The notes: generated from the letters alone by a model not told the origin. A DNA stretch of 64,000 nucleotides from Peterkaempfera podocarpi (GCF_042466665.1 NZ_CP162102.1:1364001-1428000), one strand, 5' to 3'; shown: positions 24,547 to 33,987, counted from the stretch's first letter. Numbers and translations: made by a program.

Positions 24547-27500
24547 ATGAGCACAGATGGCATATCCGGCAGAGCTACGCAGGAACCGGCAGCTCCGTCG
24601 GTGGCCGCCGTCCGCTTCAACATCCTCGGCCCGCTGGAGGCCTGGTCCGACGGGCGCAGACTCGATCTCGGCGGACCGATCCCACGACGGATCCTCGCCG
24701 TCCTGCTCCTGGAGCCCGGCAAACTGCTCACCGTGCCCCGGCTCGTCGACGCCGCCTGGCCGGACGATCCCCCCGCCACCGCCTCCCACCAGGTCCGCAA
24801 GGCCGTCGCCGATCTGCGCCGCCGCATCCCCGGCGGCAGCGAAGTCCTGATCACCGACGGCCCCGGCTATGCGATCGCCGCCGGCACCTCGCTGGACGTC
24901 ACCGAGTTCGAGGCCAAGACCCGCGAGGCCAGGGCCATGATCGTGCAAGGCCAGTACGAGGGGGCCATCGCCCTGCTCAGCGCCGCGATCGCGCTGCGCC
25001 GCGGCCCCGCGCTCTTCGGCATCGGCGGCAGCGGCATGGTCGAGTCCGTGGCGCGGGCCATGGAGGAACGCCACCTGGCGGCGGTGGAGCAGTACTTCGA
25101 GCTGCAGCTCGCCTCCGGCAGATCCGCCGAGCTGGTCAGCGACCTGCGCGACCACACCAGCAGACACCCGCTGCAGGAGACGCTGCGCGGCCTGCTGATG
25201 CTGGCCCTGTTCCGCTCCGGCCGGCGAGCGGAGGCGCTCACCGAGTACGGGCGGCTGCGCGAGGAACTCGCCAGGGAACTCGGCGTCGACCCCGACCCGC
25301 AGCTGGCCAAGCTGTACGAGAAGATCCTGGTCGAAAGCCCCGAACTGGACGCCCCGGCCCGGGCCGAGGCACAGGTCCCCTCCCCCCGGCAGCCCGCCCC
25401 GGAGGAGCCGGCCGCGGCCGTTCCCGCTCCGGTCCCGGTCGGACGCGCCGCAGTCCCGGTCGGCGCGACGGTGGAGACGGTCGCCGCCGCACCGCGCACC
25501 CTGCCCTACGACCTCGCCGACTTCGTCGGACGCGACAAGGAACTGCGGTACCTGCTCGACGCCGCACGGAGGGACGAGCAGCGCACCCGGGTCATCGCCA
25601 TCGACGGCATGGGCGGCACCGGCAAGACCTCGCTGGCGGTGCGCGCCGCCTACCTGCTCGCCGACGACTACCCGGACGGCCAGCTCTACCTCGACCTGCG
25701 CGGCTTCTCCCCCGACGAACGCCCGGTCAACATCGGCACCGCGCTGGAAGTGCTGCTGCGCACCCTCGGCGTCAACCAGGACCGGATCCCCGACGACCTG
25801 GTGGGCCAGACCCTGCTGTGGCAGTCCGTCCTGGCCGGACGCCGGGTGCTGCTGCTGCTCGACAACGCCTCCGCCGACGCCGCCCTGGTCAGCCGGCTGC
25901 TGCCGACCACCCCCAGCTGCCTCGTCCTGGTCACCAGCCGGGCCCGGCTGGTGGAGCTCGACGGCGCCGAGTGGGTCTCCATCGACGTCCTCGCGCCGGC
26001 CGAGAGCCTGCGGCTGGTCGCCCGGCTGCTGGGCGCACAGCGCGTGGAGGCCGAGCCCGAGGCCGCCAGAGAACTGACCCACCTGTGCGGCTATCTGCCG
26101 CTGGCACTGCGCATCGCCACCGCCCGGCTCCGCAACCGGCGGGCCTGGAGCCTCCAGTACCTGGTCGAGCGGCTGCGCGACGAGAACCGCAAGCTCGACG
26201 AGCTCAACTCCGGCGAACGCGGAGTGGCGACCACCCTGCGCCTCTCCTACCAGGTCCTGCCCGAGGCCAGCCGCCGCGCCTTCCGCAGCCTCTCACTGCA
26301 CCCGGGCCGGGAGTTCGACGCATACTCGGCGGCGGCCCTGCTGGCGCAGGACGTCCAGGACACCGAGGACCAGCTGGAGCACCTGCTCGACGCCCACCTG
26401 CTGCAACAGCCGGAGGCGGGCCGTTACGCCTACCACGACCTGGTCCGCAGCTTTGCCCACGGCCTCTGCGACGACATGGCCGCCGAGGAGCGCGCCGCGG
26501 CCGCCGAACGACTGCTGGAGTACTACCTCGCCGCCAGCGAGACCGCCTGCGAGGTTCTCTACCCCGGCCGCAGCCGCCGCCCCACCGGCCTGGACCTGCC
26601 CCGGCTGCGCCAGCCCGCGCTGTTCCGCGCCGAGGGCGCGCAGGCCTGGTTCGCCAAGGAGCACATCACCCTGGCCAGCATGGTCCACCGCGCCGTGACG
26701 GACGGCTACCACCGGCACGCGGTCTGCCTGAGCCGGAACGTCGCCTTCTACCTCAACGCGCAGGGCAACCTCGACGAGTTCGCCGCACTGACCCGGATCG
26801 CCGTCCAGGCCGCCCGGCATCTGGGCGACGCCGGACTGCTCAGCGTCAGCCTGGCCAACCTGGGTGTCGCCTGCTGGCAGCTGGGGCACTACGACGAGGG
26901 CATCCAGGTCGCATCGGAGAGCCTCGACCTCGCGGTCAGAGTGGGCGACCGGCACACCGAGGCGCACAGCCAGGGCACGCTCGGTCTGTACAAGAGCCTG
27001 CTGGGGCAGTTCGCCGAGGCACTCGGCCACCTGCAGCAGGCCGTGGCGCTGGAGCGGGAACTCGACAGCCCCCGCGCGGAGGCGGACACGCTGACGGCGC
27101 TCAGCACCCTGTACGAGCAGTGGGGCCGATACGAGGAGGCCGCCGACGCGGCGCAACGCGCCGTCGCCCTGGTCCGCGGCCTCGACCGGCACGAGAACGC
27201 GCTGATCGCGCAGACCGACCTGGCGCTGGCCCGGCTGGGCCTCGGCGACCTCGACGGCGCGGAGGAAGCCCTCGCCGAGGCACGAAGTCTGTGTGCGGAC
27301 CGCTGCGAGCCCGGGCAGATGGCGCTGACGATGGCGCTGTCGGCCCAAGTGGCCTACTGCAGAAGGGATCTGGCGCAGACCGAGGACTTCGCCGGACAGG
27401 CCCGCGAGCTCGTGGAGCAGAGCCTGTCGCCGCTGCGGCGGGCCAAGGTGGAGAACGTGCTGGGCCACTTACTGCGCGGGCTGGGCCGCCATGAGGAGGC

Positions 27501-27726
27501 GCTGCGCCTGCACAGTCAGGCGTACGAGGTCGCCGCCACCGTCAGCTTCCGCGTCGAGGAGGCGTACGCCCTGTCGGGCATGGCGGCGGCAGCCGGTGCG
27601 CTCGGCGACTCCGCCGCCGCCGAGATGCACCACACCGCTGCCGAAGAGCTGTTCACACTGCTGGGCGTACCGGCGGACCGCCGGCGCCGCCCTGCCGTCC
27701 AGATCACGCACCGGCTGCCTGGGTAG
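24547..27726 (+). CDS. SARP-family transcriptional activator, AfsR-like (BTAD, NB-ARC, TPR)
   Basis: 1059 aa from the ATG at 24547. N-terminal OmpR-type winged helix (about 20-100: FNILGPLEAWSDGR, PRLVDAAWPDDPPATASHQV), bacterial transcriptional activation domain (about 105-255, ending ELGVDPDPQLAKLYEKIL), a Pro/Ala-rich linker, an NB-ARC domain with Walker A GMGGTGKT near 353 and Walker B-like LLLLLDNAS, then C-terminal TPRs from about 740. This is full AfsR architecture. SARPs activate biosynthetic operons by binding direct repeats and recruiting RNA polymerase; here the probable target is the repeat pair at 21572. A TAGGAT in the upstream region could be its -10 box. Its 3' end overlaps the small convergent gene by 23 bp. 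Confidence 0.95.
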   Translation: MSTDGISGRATQEPAAPSVAAVRFNILGPLEAWSDGRRLDLGGPIPRRILAVLLLEPGKLLTVPRLVDAAWPDDPPATASHQVRKAVADLRRRIPGGSEVLITDGPGYAIAAGTSLDVTEFEAKTREARAMIVQGQYEGAIALLSAAIALRRGPALFGIGGSGMVESVARAMEERHLAAVEQYFELQLASGRSAELVSDLRDHTSRHPLQETLRGLLMLALFRSGRRAEALTEYGRLREELARELGVDPDPQLAKLYEKILVESPELDAPARAEAQVPSPRQPAPEEPAAAVPAPVPVGRAAVPVGATVETVAAAPRTLPYDLADFVGRDKELRYLLDAARRDEQRTRVIAIDGMGGTGKTSLAVRAAYLLADDYPDGQLYLDLRGFSPDERPVNIGTALEVLLRTLGVNQDRIPDDLVGQTLLWQSVLAGRRVLLLLDNASADAALVSRLLPTTPSCLVLVTSRARLVELDGAEWVSIDVLAPAESLRLVARLLGAQRVEAEPEAARELTHLCGYLPLALRIATARLRNRRAWSLQYLVERLRDENRKLDELNSGERGVATTLRLSYQVLPEASRRAFRSLSLHPGREFDAYSAAALLAQDVQDTEDQLEHLLDAHLLQQPEAGRYAYHDLVRSFAHGLCDDMAAEERAAAAERLLEYYLAASETACEVLYPGRSRRPTGLDLPRLRQPALFRAEGAQAWFAKEHITLASMVHRAVTDGYHRHAVCLSRNVAFYLNAQGNLDEFAALTRIAVQAARHLGDAGLLSVSLANLGVACWQLGHYDEGIQVASESLDLAVRVGDRHTEAHSQGTLGLYKSLLGQFAEALGHLQQAVALERELDSPRAEADTLTALSTLYEQWGRYEEAADAAQRAVALVRGLDRHENALIAQTDLALARLGLGDLDGAEEALAEARSLCADRCEPGQMALTMALSAQVAYCRRDLAQTEDFAGQARELVEQSLSPLRRAKVENVLGHLLRGLGRHEEALRLHSQAYEVAATVSFRVEEAYALSGMAAAAGALGDSAAAEMHHTAAEELFTLLGVPADRRRRPAVQITHRLPG

Positions 27727-27919
27727 ACGCCGGGGCCGACGCGGCGGCGGTGCCGACCGGGGTGCCCGTCGGGCTCTTGCCGTCGGCGAGCCGCACATGA
27801 GCCGGGGAGGGCCGGCCGACGGTCCCGTTCGCGGTGGCGTCGGTGGCGACACCTGCACCGAGACCGGCGGTGAGGACGGCGACAACGAGACCGGCGAGGC
27901 TGACCAGCGTGCGCTGCAT
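27704..27919 (-). CDS. Small secreted protein (71 aa)
   Basis: From the ATG at 27919 (GGAG eight bases upstream): MQRTLVSLAGLVVAVLTAGLGAGVA, a classical signal peptide, leaving about 45 residues rich in Ala, Thr, Gly and Pro with no cysteine. It converges with, and overlaps by 23 bp, the SARP gene. Function unknown; too short for an enzyme, possibly a secreted peptide or signalling peptide. Confidence 0.6.
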   Translation of the reverse strand: MQRTLVSLAGLVVAVLTAGLGAGVATDATANGTVGRPSPAHVRLADGKSPTGTPVGTAAASAPASTQAAGA

Positions 27920-28071
27920 GGGAGGCTCCAGGGGAGTTCGAGGCCGTTTCTTGCGACGTGGCCTACACTCCCCGAGGCGGTTCCCGAACCGGTCCCGCTG
28001 CCTTCCCGGCCCGGAGGGCGGGGACGGGAACGCAACGGAGTCCCAGGTCAGCGGGGGTTCGATGGCCCCCG

Positions 28072-28311
28072 TCAGAGCGGCCCGGTACGGCAACCGACGA
28101 CACGCGTCCCCTGCTCGGACATCACCACCTCGGTGAGGGCCGTGCCGGACTCGTGCCCCAACAGGTCCAGATGGCCGCGGACCGCGGTGCGGACCTCGGC
28201 CAGCACGGACTCGCTCAGTCCGACCGCCTCGCCCACCCCGTCGTGGCCGAGCTCCTGGATCCGGACCACCTCGTGCATCCCGCCGCTGGTCGTCGTCTCA
28301 ACGCTGAACAC
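28072..28311 (-). CDS. Small unknown protein (79 aa)
   Basis: GTG start at 28311 with AGGAGG seven bases upstream. Mostly polar, with predicted helices (ESVLAEVRTAVRGHLDLLG); one cysteine, no membrane segment. It lies 116 bp downstream of the third thioesterase on the same strand and may share its transcript. No family recognised. Confidence 0.55.
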   Translation of the reverse strand: MFSVETTTSGGMHEVVRIQELGHDGVGEAVGLSESVLAEVRTAVRGHLDLLGHESGTALTEVVMSEQGTRVVGCRTGPL

Positions 28312-28427
28312 CTCGTCCCCTCCTGTTCCTCCGTCATCTGTTCGTCCCCGTGATGGGTCATGTGGTCGGCCGTGGGGTCGGTTCCCGTGCTCGGTCGTCT
28401 GCTCGGTCGTGCACCCGCGCCCGCCGC

Positions 28428-29192
28428 TCAGGCGGCTCGCAGCGTCGGCTCCGCCAGCACGTCCCGGACGAATCCGAGCAGCGCGGCGGGATCCGTGTGC
28501 GGGAAGGCGTGGCCGCCGGGCAGCATGGTCACGCTGAACTCCCCCGTCGCGACCCGCTGCCAGCGCGGCATCTGCTCCGGCGGCGTGATCGCGTCGTCCA
28601 GCCCACCGAAGATGTGCAGCGGGCTGTGCAGCGCGGGCGGCTCCGGCAGCAGGTACTCCTCGGCGTAGCGCAGGTCGGTCCGGATCGCGCGGAGGATCTC
28701 CGCCACAAACGTCGGATAGCTGAGCAGCTCCCTCGGCAGACCGCCGTTGTCGGCGATCCAGCCGAGCAGCCGGTCGTCGGAGGCGTCCGACATGGTCCGC
28801 AGCGAGGGCACCTGCGGTGCCCGAGCCCCGGAGATCAGCACGGCCAGCGGCGCCCGCAGGCCCTGGGCCTCGATCCGCCGGGCCACCTCGTAGGTCAGCA
28901 GACCGCCGAGGCTGTGGCCGAACAGCACATACGGCATGTCGAGCTCGGCCCGCAGGCCCTGGAAGAGCGCCTCGGCCAGCGCCTCCGTATTCTCCGGGAG
29001 CGGCTCCCGCTCCCGCGTGCCGCGGCCGGGCAGCTCGACCGGTGCGAGCTCCACCCCCGCGGGCAGATGTCTGCGCCAGCCCGAGAACGCGCCGGCGCCC
29101 GCACCCGCCTGCGGCACGCAGATCAGGCGCACCTTTGGATCACCGACGGCGTAGCGCCCGGTGATCCACAGGTTGGTCGGATTCGATGCCAC
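28428..29192 (-). CDS. Type II thioesterase (third of three)
   Basis: 254 aa from the GTG at 29192. Core motifs CVPQAGAGAGAF and VELPGRGTRE, nucleophile in GHSLGG (Ser near 94), likely acid in GGLDDAITPPEQ, histidine in PGGHAFPH. This is the canonical RifR/GrsT type and closer to classical editing thioesterases than the other two. It marks the likely right boundary of the cluster. Confidence 0.92.
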   Translation of the reverse strand: MASNPTNLWITGRYAVGDPKVRLICVPQAGAGAGAFSGWRRHLPAGVELAPVELPGRGTREREPLPENTEALAEALFQGLRAELDMPYVLFGHSLGGLLTYEVARRIEAQGLRAPLAVLISGARAPQVPSLRTMSDASDDRLLGWIADNGGLPRELLSYPTFVAEILRAIRTDLRYAEEYLLPEPPALHSPLHIFGGLDDAITPPEQMPRWQRVATGEFSVTMLPGGHAFPHTDPAALLGFVRDVLAEPTLRAA

Positions 29193-29767
29193 CTTCCACC
29201 CCTTTCTCCGCCATGAATCCTCCGTCCCCGGCACCGCTGCGACCAGGAACTTCCTCGGCAGAGCGGCGGTACGGACCCGGCAGTCCACCGGTGCCGGGGG
29301 AAAGAGGCGGCAGAAGGGACCTCGCCGCCGCCGCACAGTCCGACCGCATCCGCCCGGTGCCGTCGGAGCGCGCTCCGGGGGCGCTGCGGCATCCGGACGC
29401 CCTCCGAGCCGCCGACACCGCTCTCGGTGCTCGCGACCGGGTCGCGGTTCTCGCCTCGCGCGGGCTCCGCCCGCCTCACCGGCGGGACCTCGCCGACACC
29501 ACGAGACCCCGGCGGGCCGGCTACGGGCACGGTGCTGACGCGGGCGCGCCTCGGTGCTTGCGCCCACGGGCCGTTCGGCAGCACCGCCATGCCGCGCGAT
29601 GGGGCCGTGCGGAGCCCACTCCCGACGGGCAGGCGAGGCCCGTCGGCTGCCAGGCGGTAAGCGGCGCCACACGGCCGGCACTCACACAGTCACCTGGACG
29701 GATCAGGCCAGGAGAGAGCCGGCTGCGCCGCCTCCTCCTGGCCCGGCCCTTCACTGCCTGATCGAGG
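29193..29767. other. Gene-free stretch, 575 bp
   Basis: Lies between the third thioesterase (whose promoter must be here) and the VOC gene. Open frames on both strands overlap one another and lack start signals. No clear hairpin or repeat seen. Confidence 0.5.
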
Positions 29768-30118
29768 TCACAGCTCGAAGGCCTTCGGGTGGCGGGGCTC
29801 GTAGAGCCGGACCTCGCTGCCACCGGGCAGCCGGAAGCCGGTCACCACTCCCCAGCGCTCATCGGTGATCGGCTGGGTGAACTCCACACCCTTGTCGGTG
29901 AGTTCGGCGACCGTGCTGCGCACGTCGTCGCACATGAAGAAGAGCTCGTGGGAGGCCGCTCCTTCAGCGGGGTGTACGGCGATCTCCGCGGGCGGGAGCT
30001 TGAAGATGAGCCAGCCGCCGCCGGCGTCGATGTGCGGGAAGTCGAGGACGTCGCGGAAGAAGGCGCGGTCCGCCTCCGCGTCGCTGCTGTAGAGAATGAC
30101 GTGCGCTCCGTTGATCAC
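29768..30118 (-). CDS. VOC-superfamily (glyoxalase/dioxygenase-like) protein
   Basis: 116 aa from the GTG at 30118, where the VOC fold begins (VINGAHVILYSSDAEADRAFFRDVL). A second half follows with ELFFMCDDVRSTVAELTDKGVEF and LPGGSEVRLYEP. Typical length for a one-domain glyoxalase/bleomycin-resistance-like protein that dimerises and often binds a metal. No ribosome site is seen and TACGCT sits just before the GTG, so a leaderless transcript is possible. Substrate unknown. Confidence 0.85.
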   Translation of the reverse strand: MINGAHVILYSSDAEADRAFFRDVLDFPHIDAGGGWLIFKLPPAEIAVHPAEGAASHELFFMCDDVRSTVAELTDKGVEFTQPITDERWGVVTGFRLPGGSEVRLYEPRHPKAFEL

Positions 30119-30536
30119 ACGACCAGCGTAGACGCGGAGCGTCACAGGACACGGCAGGCCGCGATCCAGGCCTGCCCGGTGTCCCGCCCTTCCCTCCGTC
30201 GGGGGACGCCACCCCGGGGTGACCCAGAACCCGGGACCCAGAGATCTCGCCAGTCGCTCAGCGTTCGCCGTCTCGATGGTCCCGAATCGGAAAGCCCGTC
30301 CAGGCCAGAGAAGTTGATGGTCCATCAGTCGCGATATATCCCCTGAGGTCACGTCGGCGACCCGATACGATCACCGGCGCCCGGGCAACATCCCAGCCCC
30401 GGACAGCGCTCGAGAACGTTGGCCCATCCGACTGCCAATCCGTGTCACACATCGAGTCGCTGGCTTGTCATCAGGAGAACGGCATCCCACAAGGGGGTGC
30501 CCAAACGACCACTGTCCCCACAGAAGCGGAGAAATC
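30119..30536. other. Divergent intergenic region, 418 bp
   Basis: Lies between the VOC gene (minus) and the DoxX-like gene (plus), so it must contain both promoters. I see no convincing -35/-10 pair and no hairpin. Confidence 0.45.
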
Positions 30537-30893
30537 GTGTTCGCCGCGTACCTCACGGTCACCATTGTCGGTGCGTTCTTCAACGGTGCCGCCGCCGTCA
30601 CCTATCTGATCGGCCATGAATACCCCAAGAGCCAGGCAGACATGAAGGGCCTGCCGCGCAAGTGGGTTCCGGTGCTGGGCGCGTTGCTGGCAGCGGGCAC
30701 CGTTGGGCTGCTGGCGGGGCTGGCCGTGCCACTCCTGGGAACTCTCGCAGCATCCGGCCTGGTGCTGTACTTCATCGGCGCGATCATCGCCCACCTGCGA
30801 GTGGGCTCCCGCAACATCATAGGTGGCATCGTGTTCCTTGCCACCGCGGTGGCGGCCCTGACCCTGGGCCTGAAGTACCACGGCGCCTGGTGA
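30537..30893 (+). CDS. DoxX-like membrane protein
   Basis: 118 aa from the GTG at 30537 (GCGGAG six bases upstream). Four hydrophobic helices: FAAYLTVTIVGAFFNGAAAV, VLGALLAAGTVGLLAGLAV, TLAASGLVLYFIGAIIAHL and IIGGIVFLATAVAALTLGL. This is the DoxX/DoxX-like (DUF4345-type) four-helix pattern. Members are small membrane proteins linked to redox or detoxification roles; specific function unknown. It appears monocistronic. Confidence 0.8.
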   Translation: MFAAYLTVTIVGAFFNGAAAVTYLIGHEYPKSQADMKGLPRKWVPVLGALLAAGTVGLLAGLAVPLLGTLAASGLVLYFIGAIIAHLRVGSRNIIGGIVFLATAVAALTLGLKYHGAW

Positions 30894-31282
30894 CCCACGG
30901 GGTCCACATGTACCGTCGCGGCCCCGGCCTCCCGGCTCGACCGGCGAGATCCAGGCCGTGGTCGACGCCCGGAGAACCGCTTGGTGAAGAGGCGTCAGCG
31001 ATGTATCGGCCGACGCGGCAGGACAGCCACCGGCCCTGACCGGCCCGCCAGTTGAAGAAGCCGACCTGCGGGACGGACCCGGCACCACCGCCCAGCACCC
31101 GAACACACGGGTACGGCCAACCGCATACGCCCACTGGGCAAGCGCGTCCGACAGCGGCAGGAATGAGGACCCCGGCGAATCCTCATCCCTGCCGGTTCCG
31201 AGGCACCCGGTCTTGGGACCACCCGTCGGGCAGCCTTCTCCACAGGCCGAACGGCCCCCAGGGACCAACCCGCAGAATTCGA
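30894..31282. other. Gene-free stretch, 389 bp
   Basis: Between the DoxX-like gene and the aspartyl-tRNA synthetase remnant. No supported gene or structure; perhaps debris from the same rearrangement that left the remnant. Confidence 0.45.
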
Positions 31283-31510
31283 CTACGGGGTGAGCCGATT
31301 GGGCCCGCGGAAGAGGAACGTCGCTTCCCGGATCGAGTCCAGGCCGAGCAGAACCATCAGCACCCGACCAAGACCCATCCCCAGGCCGCCGTGCGGCGGG
31401 CAGCCATAGCGGAAGCAGTTCAGGTAGTCCTGCAGCGAGTCCGTACCCGTCCCTCTCTCCTCGGCCTGCCTGAGCAGCACGTCGTAACGGTGCTCGCGCT
31501 GCGCGCACCG
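31283..31510 (-). pseudogene. C-terminal remnant of an aspartyl-tRNA synthetase
   Basis: The minus-strand frame ending at 31283 encodes about 75 residues matching the class II aspartate-tRNA ligase C-terminus: QREHRYDVLLRQAEERG, then NCFRYGCPPHGGLGMGLGRV (class II motif 3, ending in the ATP-binding Arg), LMVLLGLDSIREATF and FRGPNRLTP at the natural stop. Upstream of about 31510 the match vanishes and there is no start signal. The other roughly 360 residues are absent, so no enzyme can be made. FRYGCPPHGG is typical of archaeal-type AspRS copies found beside the main bacterial enzyme. It lies directly upstream of galE on the other strand. Confidence 0.85.
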
Positions 31511-31773
31511 TCCGGCCGCGGACCGACGCCCGACGCCAACCGCTTCGCTCCTCCGCCGGGGAAGCGCCTCCGGCGGTGCCAGGCCCAAGAGCCGTCAGGA
31601 TTGTCATCCGCGCCGGCCGAAGCTTGGGCCTGTTATCAGATCCTCCTCGCAAGAACTGCTGGTCGCGATGGTGCGGCGGATATCACCACCGGGAGAACCG
31701 CCGGCCCCTCGCCCGCGACGAGGCCGGCGGCGGCAATTCTGTGCCGACGCAGGTCGGCGGGTAGGGTGCCGGG

Positions 31774-32793
31774 ATGCGAATCTTGGTCACCGGCGGCAGC
31801 GGTTACATCGGATCCCACACCACGCTCCAGCTCATCGCGGCGGGCCATGAGGTCGTGATCGCGGACAACTTCAGCAGGAGCAAGCCCTCGGTCCTGGGCC
31901 GCCTGGAGTCGCTGGCCGGAGTGCCGGTCAAGCATCACGTCATCGACCTCACCGACGAGGAGGAGACCGCCCGCCTCTTCGCCGAGGAGGCATTCGACGC
32001 GGTCGTCCACTTCGCCGGTCTGAAGGCGGTCGGGGAGTCCGTGGCGATGCCACTGGAGTACTACTCGAACAACCTCGGCTCGACCCTCTCCCTGCTGTCC
32101 GCGATGCGTGCGAACGGCGTCAGGAAGCTGGTGTTCTCCTCCTCCGCCACCGTGTACGGCGAGCATGCGCAGGTGCCGATGCAGGAGGACTTCCCGACCT
32201 CCGCGAACAACCCCTACGGCTGGACCAAGGTGATGCAGGAGCAGATCCTGCGCGATGTCGCCACGGCTGACCCGACGATGCGGATCGCGCTGCTCCGCTA
32301 CTTCAACCCGGTCGGTTCCCACCAGTCCGGGACGATCGGCGAGGACCCGCACGGCGTGCCCAACAACCTGATGCCGCTGCTCGCCCAGGTCGCTGTCGGA
32401 CGACGCGAACTCCTTCACGTCTACGGCACCGACTACCCCACCTCCGACGGCACCGCGCGGCGTGACTACCTGCACGTCGAGGACCTGGCCGCCGGGCACG
32501 TCGCCGCCCTGGACAGGCTGGGAGCAACCGACGAGCCGGTCTCGACCTGGAATCTGGGCACCGGAACGCCGACCTCGGTCCTCGAGATGGTGTCGGCCTT
32601 CGCCGAGGCGAGTGGCCGGAAGATCCCCACTCTCGACGCGCCCCGCCGTCCCGGCGACATCGCGGACTCCTACGCGGACCCGGCGAAGGCCCAGGCCGAA
32701 CTGGGCTGGGTGGCCTCCCGCACCATCCAGGACATGTGCACGGACACCTGGCGCTGGCAGTCGCAGAACCCGGACGGCTTCCCGGACGCCTGA
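31774..32793 (+). CDS. galE: UDP-glucose 4-epimerase
   Basis: 339 aa, full length. NAD-binding GGSGYIGSH at the N-terminus, FAGLKAVGES, catalytic SSSATVYG and YGWTK (Tyr near 148 and Lys four later), LLRYFNPVGSH and RRDYLHVEDLAAGH. It interconverts UDP-glucose and UDP-galactose for galactose use and cell-surface glycans. The ATG at 31774 has a GGGTGCCGGG leader. It stands alone, with a strong terminator downstream, so it is not part of a gal operon here. Confidence 0.95.
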   Translation: MRILVTGGSGYIGSHTTLQLIAAGHEVVIADNFSRSKPSVLGRLESLAGVPVKHHVIDLTDEEETARLFAEEAFDAVVHFAGLKAVGESVAMPLEYYSNNLGSTLSLLSAMRANGVRKLVFSSSATVYGEHAQVPMQEDFPTSANNPYGWTKVMQEQILRDVATADPTMRIALLRYFNPVGSHQSGTIGEDPHGVPNNLMPLLAQVAVGRRELLHVYGTDYPTSDGTARRDYLHVEDLAAGHVAALDRLGATDEPVSTWNLGTGTPTSVLEMVSAFAEASGRKIPTLDAPRRPGDIADSYADPAKAQAELGWVASRTIQDMCTDTWRWQSQNPDGFPDA

Positions 32794-32825
32794 GGCAGCG
32801 TTCAGGGGACCGGGCCCGACCGGCC

Positions 32826-32876
32826 CGCTGCCCGGTCTGCCCCGCGCCATGACGGCGCAGGGCAGACCGGGCAGCG
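32826..32876 (+). terminator. Terminator after galE
   Basis: Perfect 17-base arms: 32826-32842 (CGCTGCCCGGTCTGCCC) and 32860-32876 (GGGCAGACCGGGCAGCG), starting 33 bp past the galE stop. Confidence 0.85.
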
Positions 32877-32962
32877 CGGCACGGGCGGTCTGTGACAGTC
32901 CTGTGACCGCGGGCGTGGCCTTCCTCACAGCCCGAGGTGGTCCCATCTGATCGACTTGGTGG

Positions 32963-33895
32963 ATGCGTCGCATCCCCCTCGCCCTGCCCGCCGCTCTCAC
33001 CGGTGCCCTGCTGCTCACGGCGTGCGGAACGCAGAGGGCCGATTCGCAGAGCCTCGGCTCGAGCCCGGCGCAGGGGTCCGCCTCCTGCAGCGACCAGGCC
33101 ACCCCCGGCAGTTCGGCCCTGCCCGGTAACTCCTCAGGTCCGGGGACGGACGGGGTAAGACTCGTCGGTGGGGCCGACTGCCCGGCGTTCGAGGTGACCA
33201 ACGACGCCGGGGAGACCGCCACCTACACGATCACCTTCCAGTTGATGTCCAACGGCGCGGCGATGGCGAGTGCCAAGCAGACCCTGCCGCCCGTGACGCC
33301 TGGTCAGACCGTCAGGCAAGCAGTCGACCGGGGTGGGATGCCGACCCGCGCGGATGACGGGACGCAGGTGCGGATCCTCACGGTCAGAAGTGTCCCCACC
33401 GCTGAGGCACCCTCGAAAGGGGGCCCCTGCCCGCCTTCGGGAGTGCGGATGTACGCCGACGACGGCGACGCCGCCATGGGACTGCGGGTCGTCGGACTGC
33501 ATCTGGTGAACTGCGGGACTCGCGACTACCGGCTCGACGGCTACCCTCAGCTGCAGCTTCTCGACGAGCGGCACCAGCGGGTGGACGGCGTGCGGATCCT
33601 CCACGGCGGGGACTCCATCGCCACCGGCACCGGAGCCGACGGCCCGCCCCGGCCCATGGTGTTGCGGCCCGGGGAGAGCGCCCAGGCCGGGCTGGTCTGG
33701 CGCAACATCACCGGTACGGAGAGCGATCCCGTGAATGTGCCCTATGTGCGGGTGGTGGCGAAGCCCGGCGCCGCCGCGGTGATGGTGACACCGGAGCTGG
33801 ACCTGGGCACCACGGGGAAGCTCGGTATCGGCCCCTGGCAGAAGGACGCGACATCCCGTCCCTCGCCGACCCCGTCACCGGCGACGTCGAGCTGA
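32963..33895 (+). CDS. Secreted lipoprotein, DUF4232-like
   Basis: 310 aa. Lipoprotein signal peptide with lipobox LTAC (Cys21), then a Ser/Gly-rich tether. Residues about 60-130 form one strand-rich segment (FEVTNDAGETATYTITFQL). About 155-290 match the DUF4232 pattern: MGLRVVGLHLVNCGTRDYRLDGYPQLQL, VLRPGESAQAGLVWRN and PYVRV, with two cysteines likely disulphide-bonded. Such proteins are abundant on streptomycete cell surfaces; role unknown. Confidence 0.85.
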   Translation: MRRIPLALPAALTGALLLTACGTQRADSQSLGSSPAQGSASCSDQATPGSSALPGNSSGPGTDGVRLVGGADCPAFEVTNDAGETATYTITFQLMSNGAAMASAKQTLPPVTPGQTVRQAVDRGGMPTRADDGTQVRILTVRSVPTAEAPSKGGPCPPSGVRMYADDGDAAMGLRVVGLHLVNCGTRDYRLDGYPQLQLLDERHQRVDGVRILHGGDSIATGTGADGPPRPMVLRPGESAQAGLVWRNITGTESDPVNVPYVRVVAKPGAAAVMVTPELDLGTTGKLGIGPWQKDATSRPSPTPSPATSS

Positions 33896-33987
33896 GACCA
33901 CGCACCCGGCCCGGTCGAACCGTTGGGTTTGCGGTCCGTCCGGGCCGCCCCTGGGGTACGCGGCGGGCAAAGGGCACCGGCCTGATG

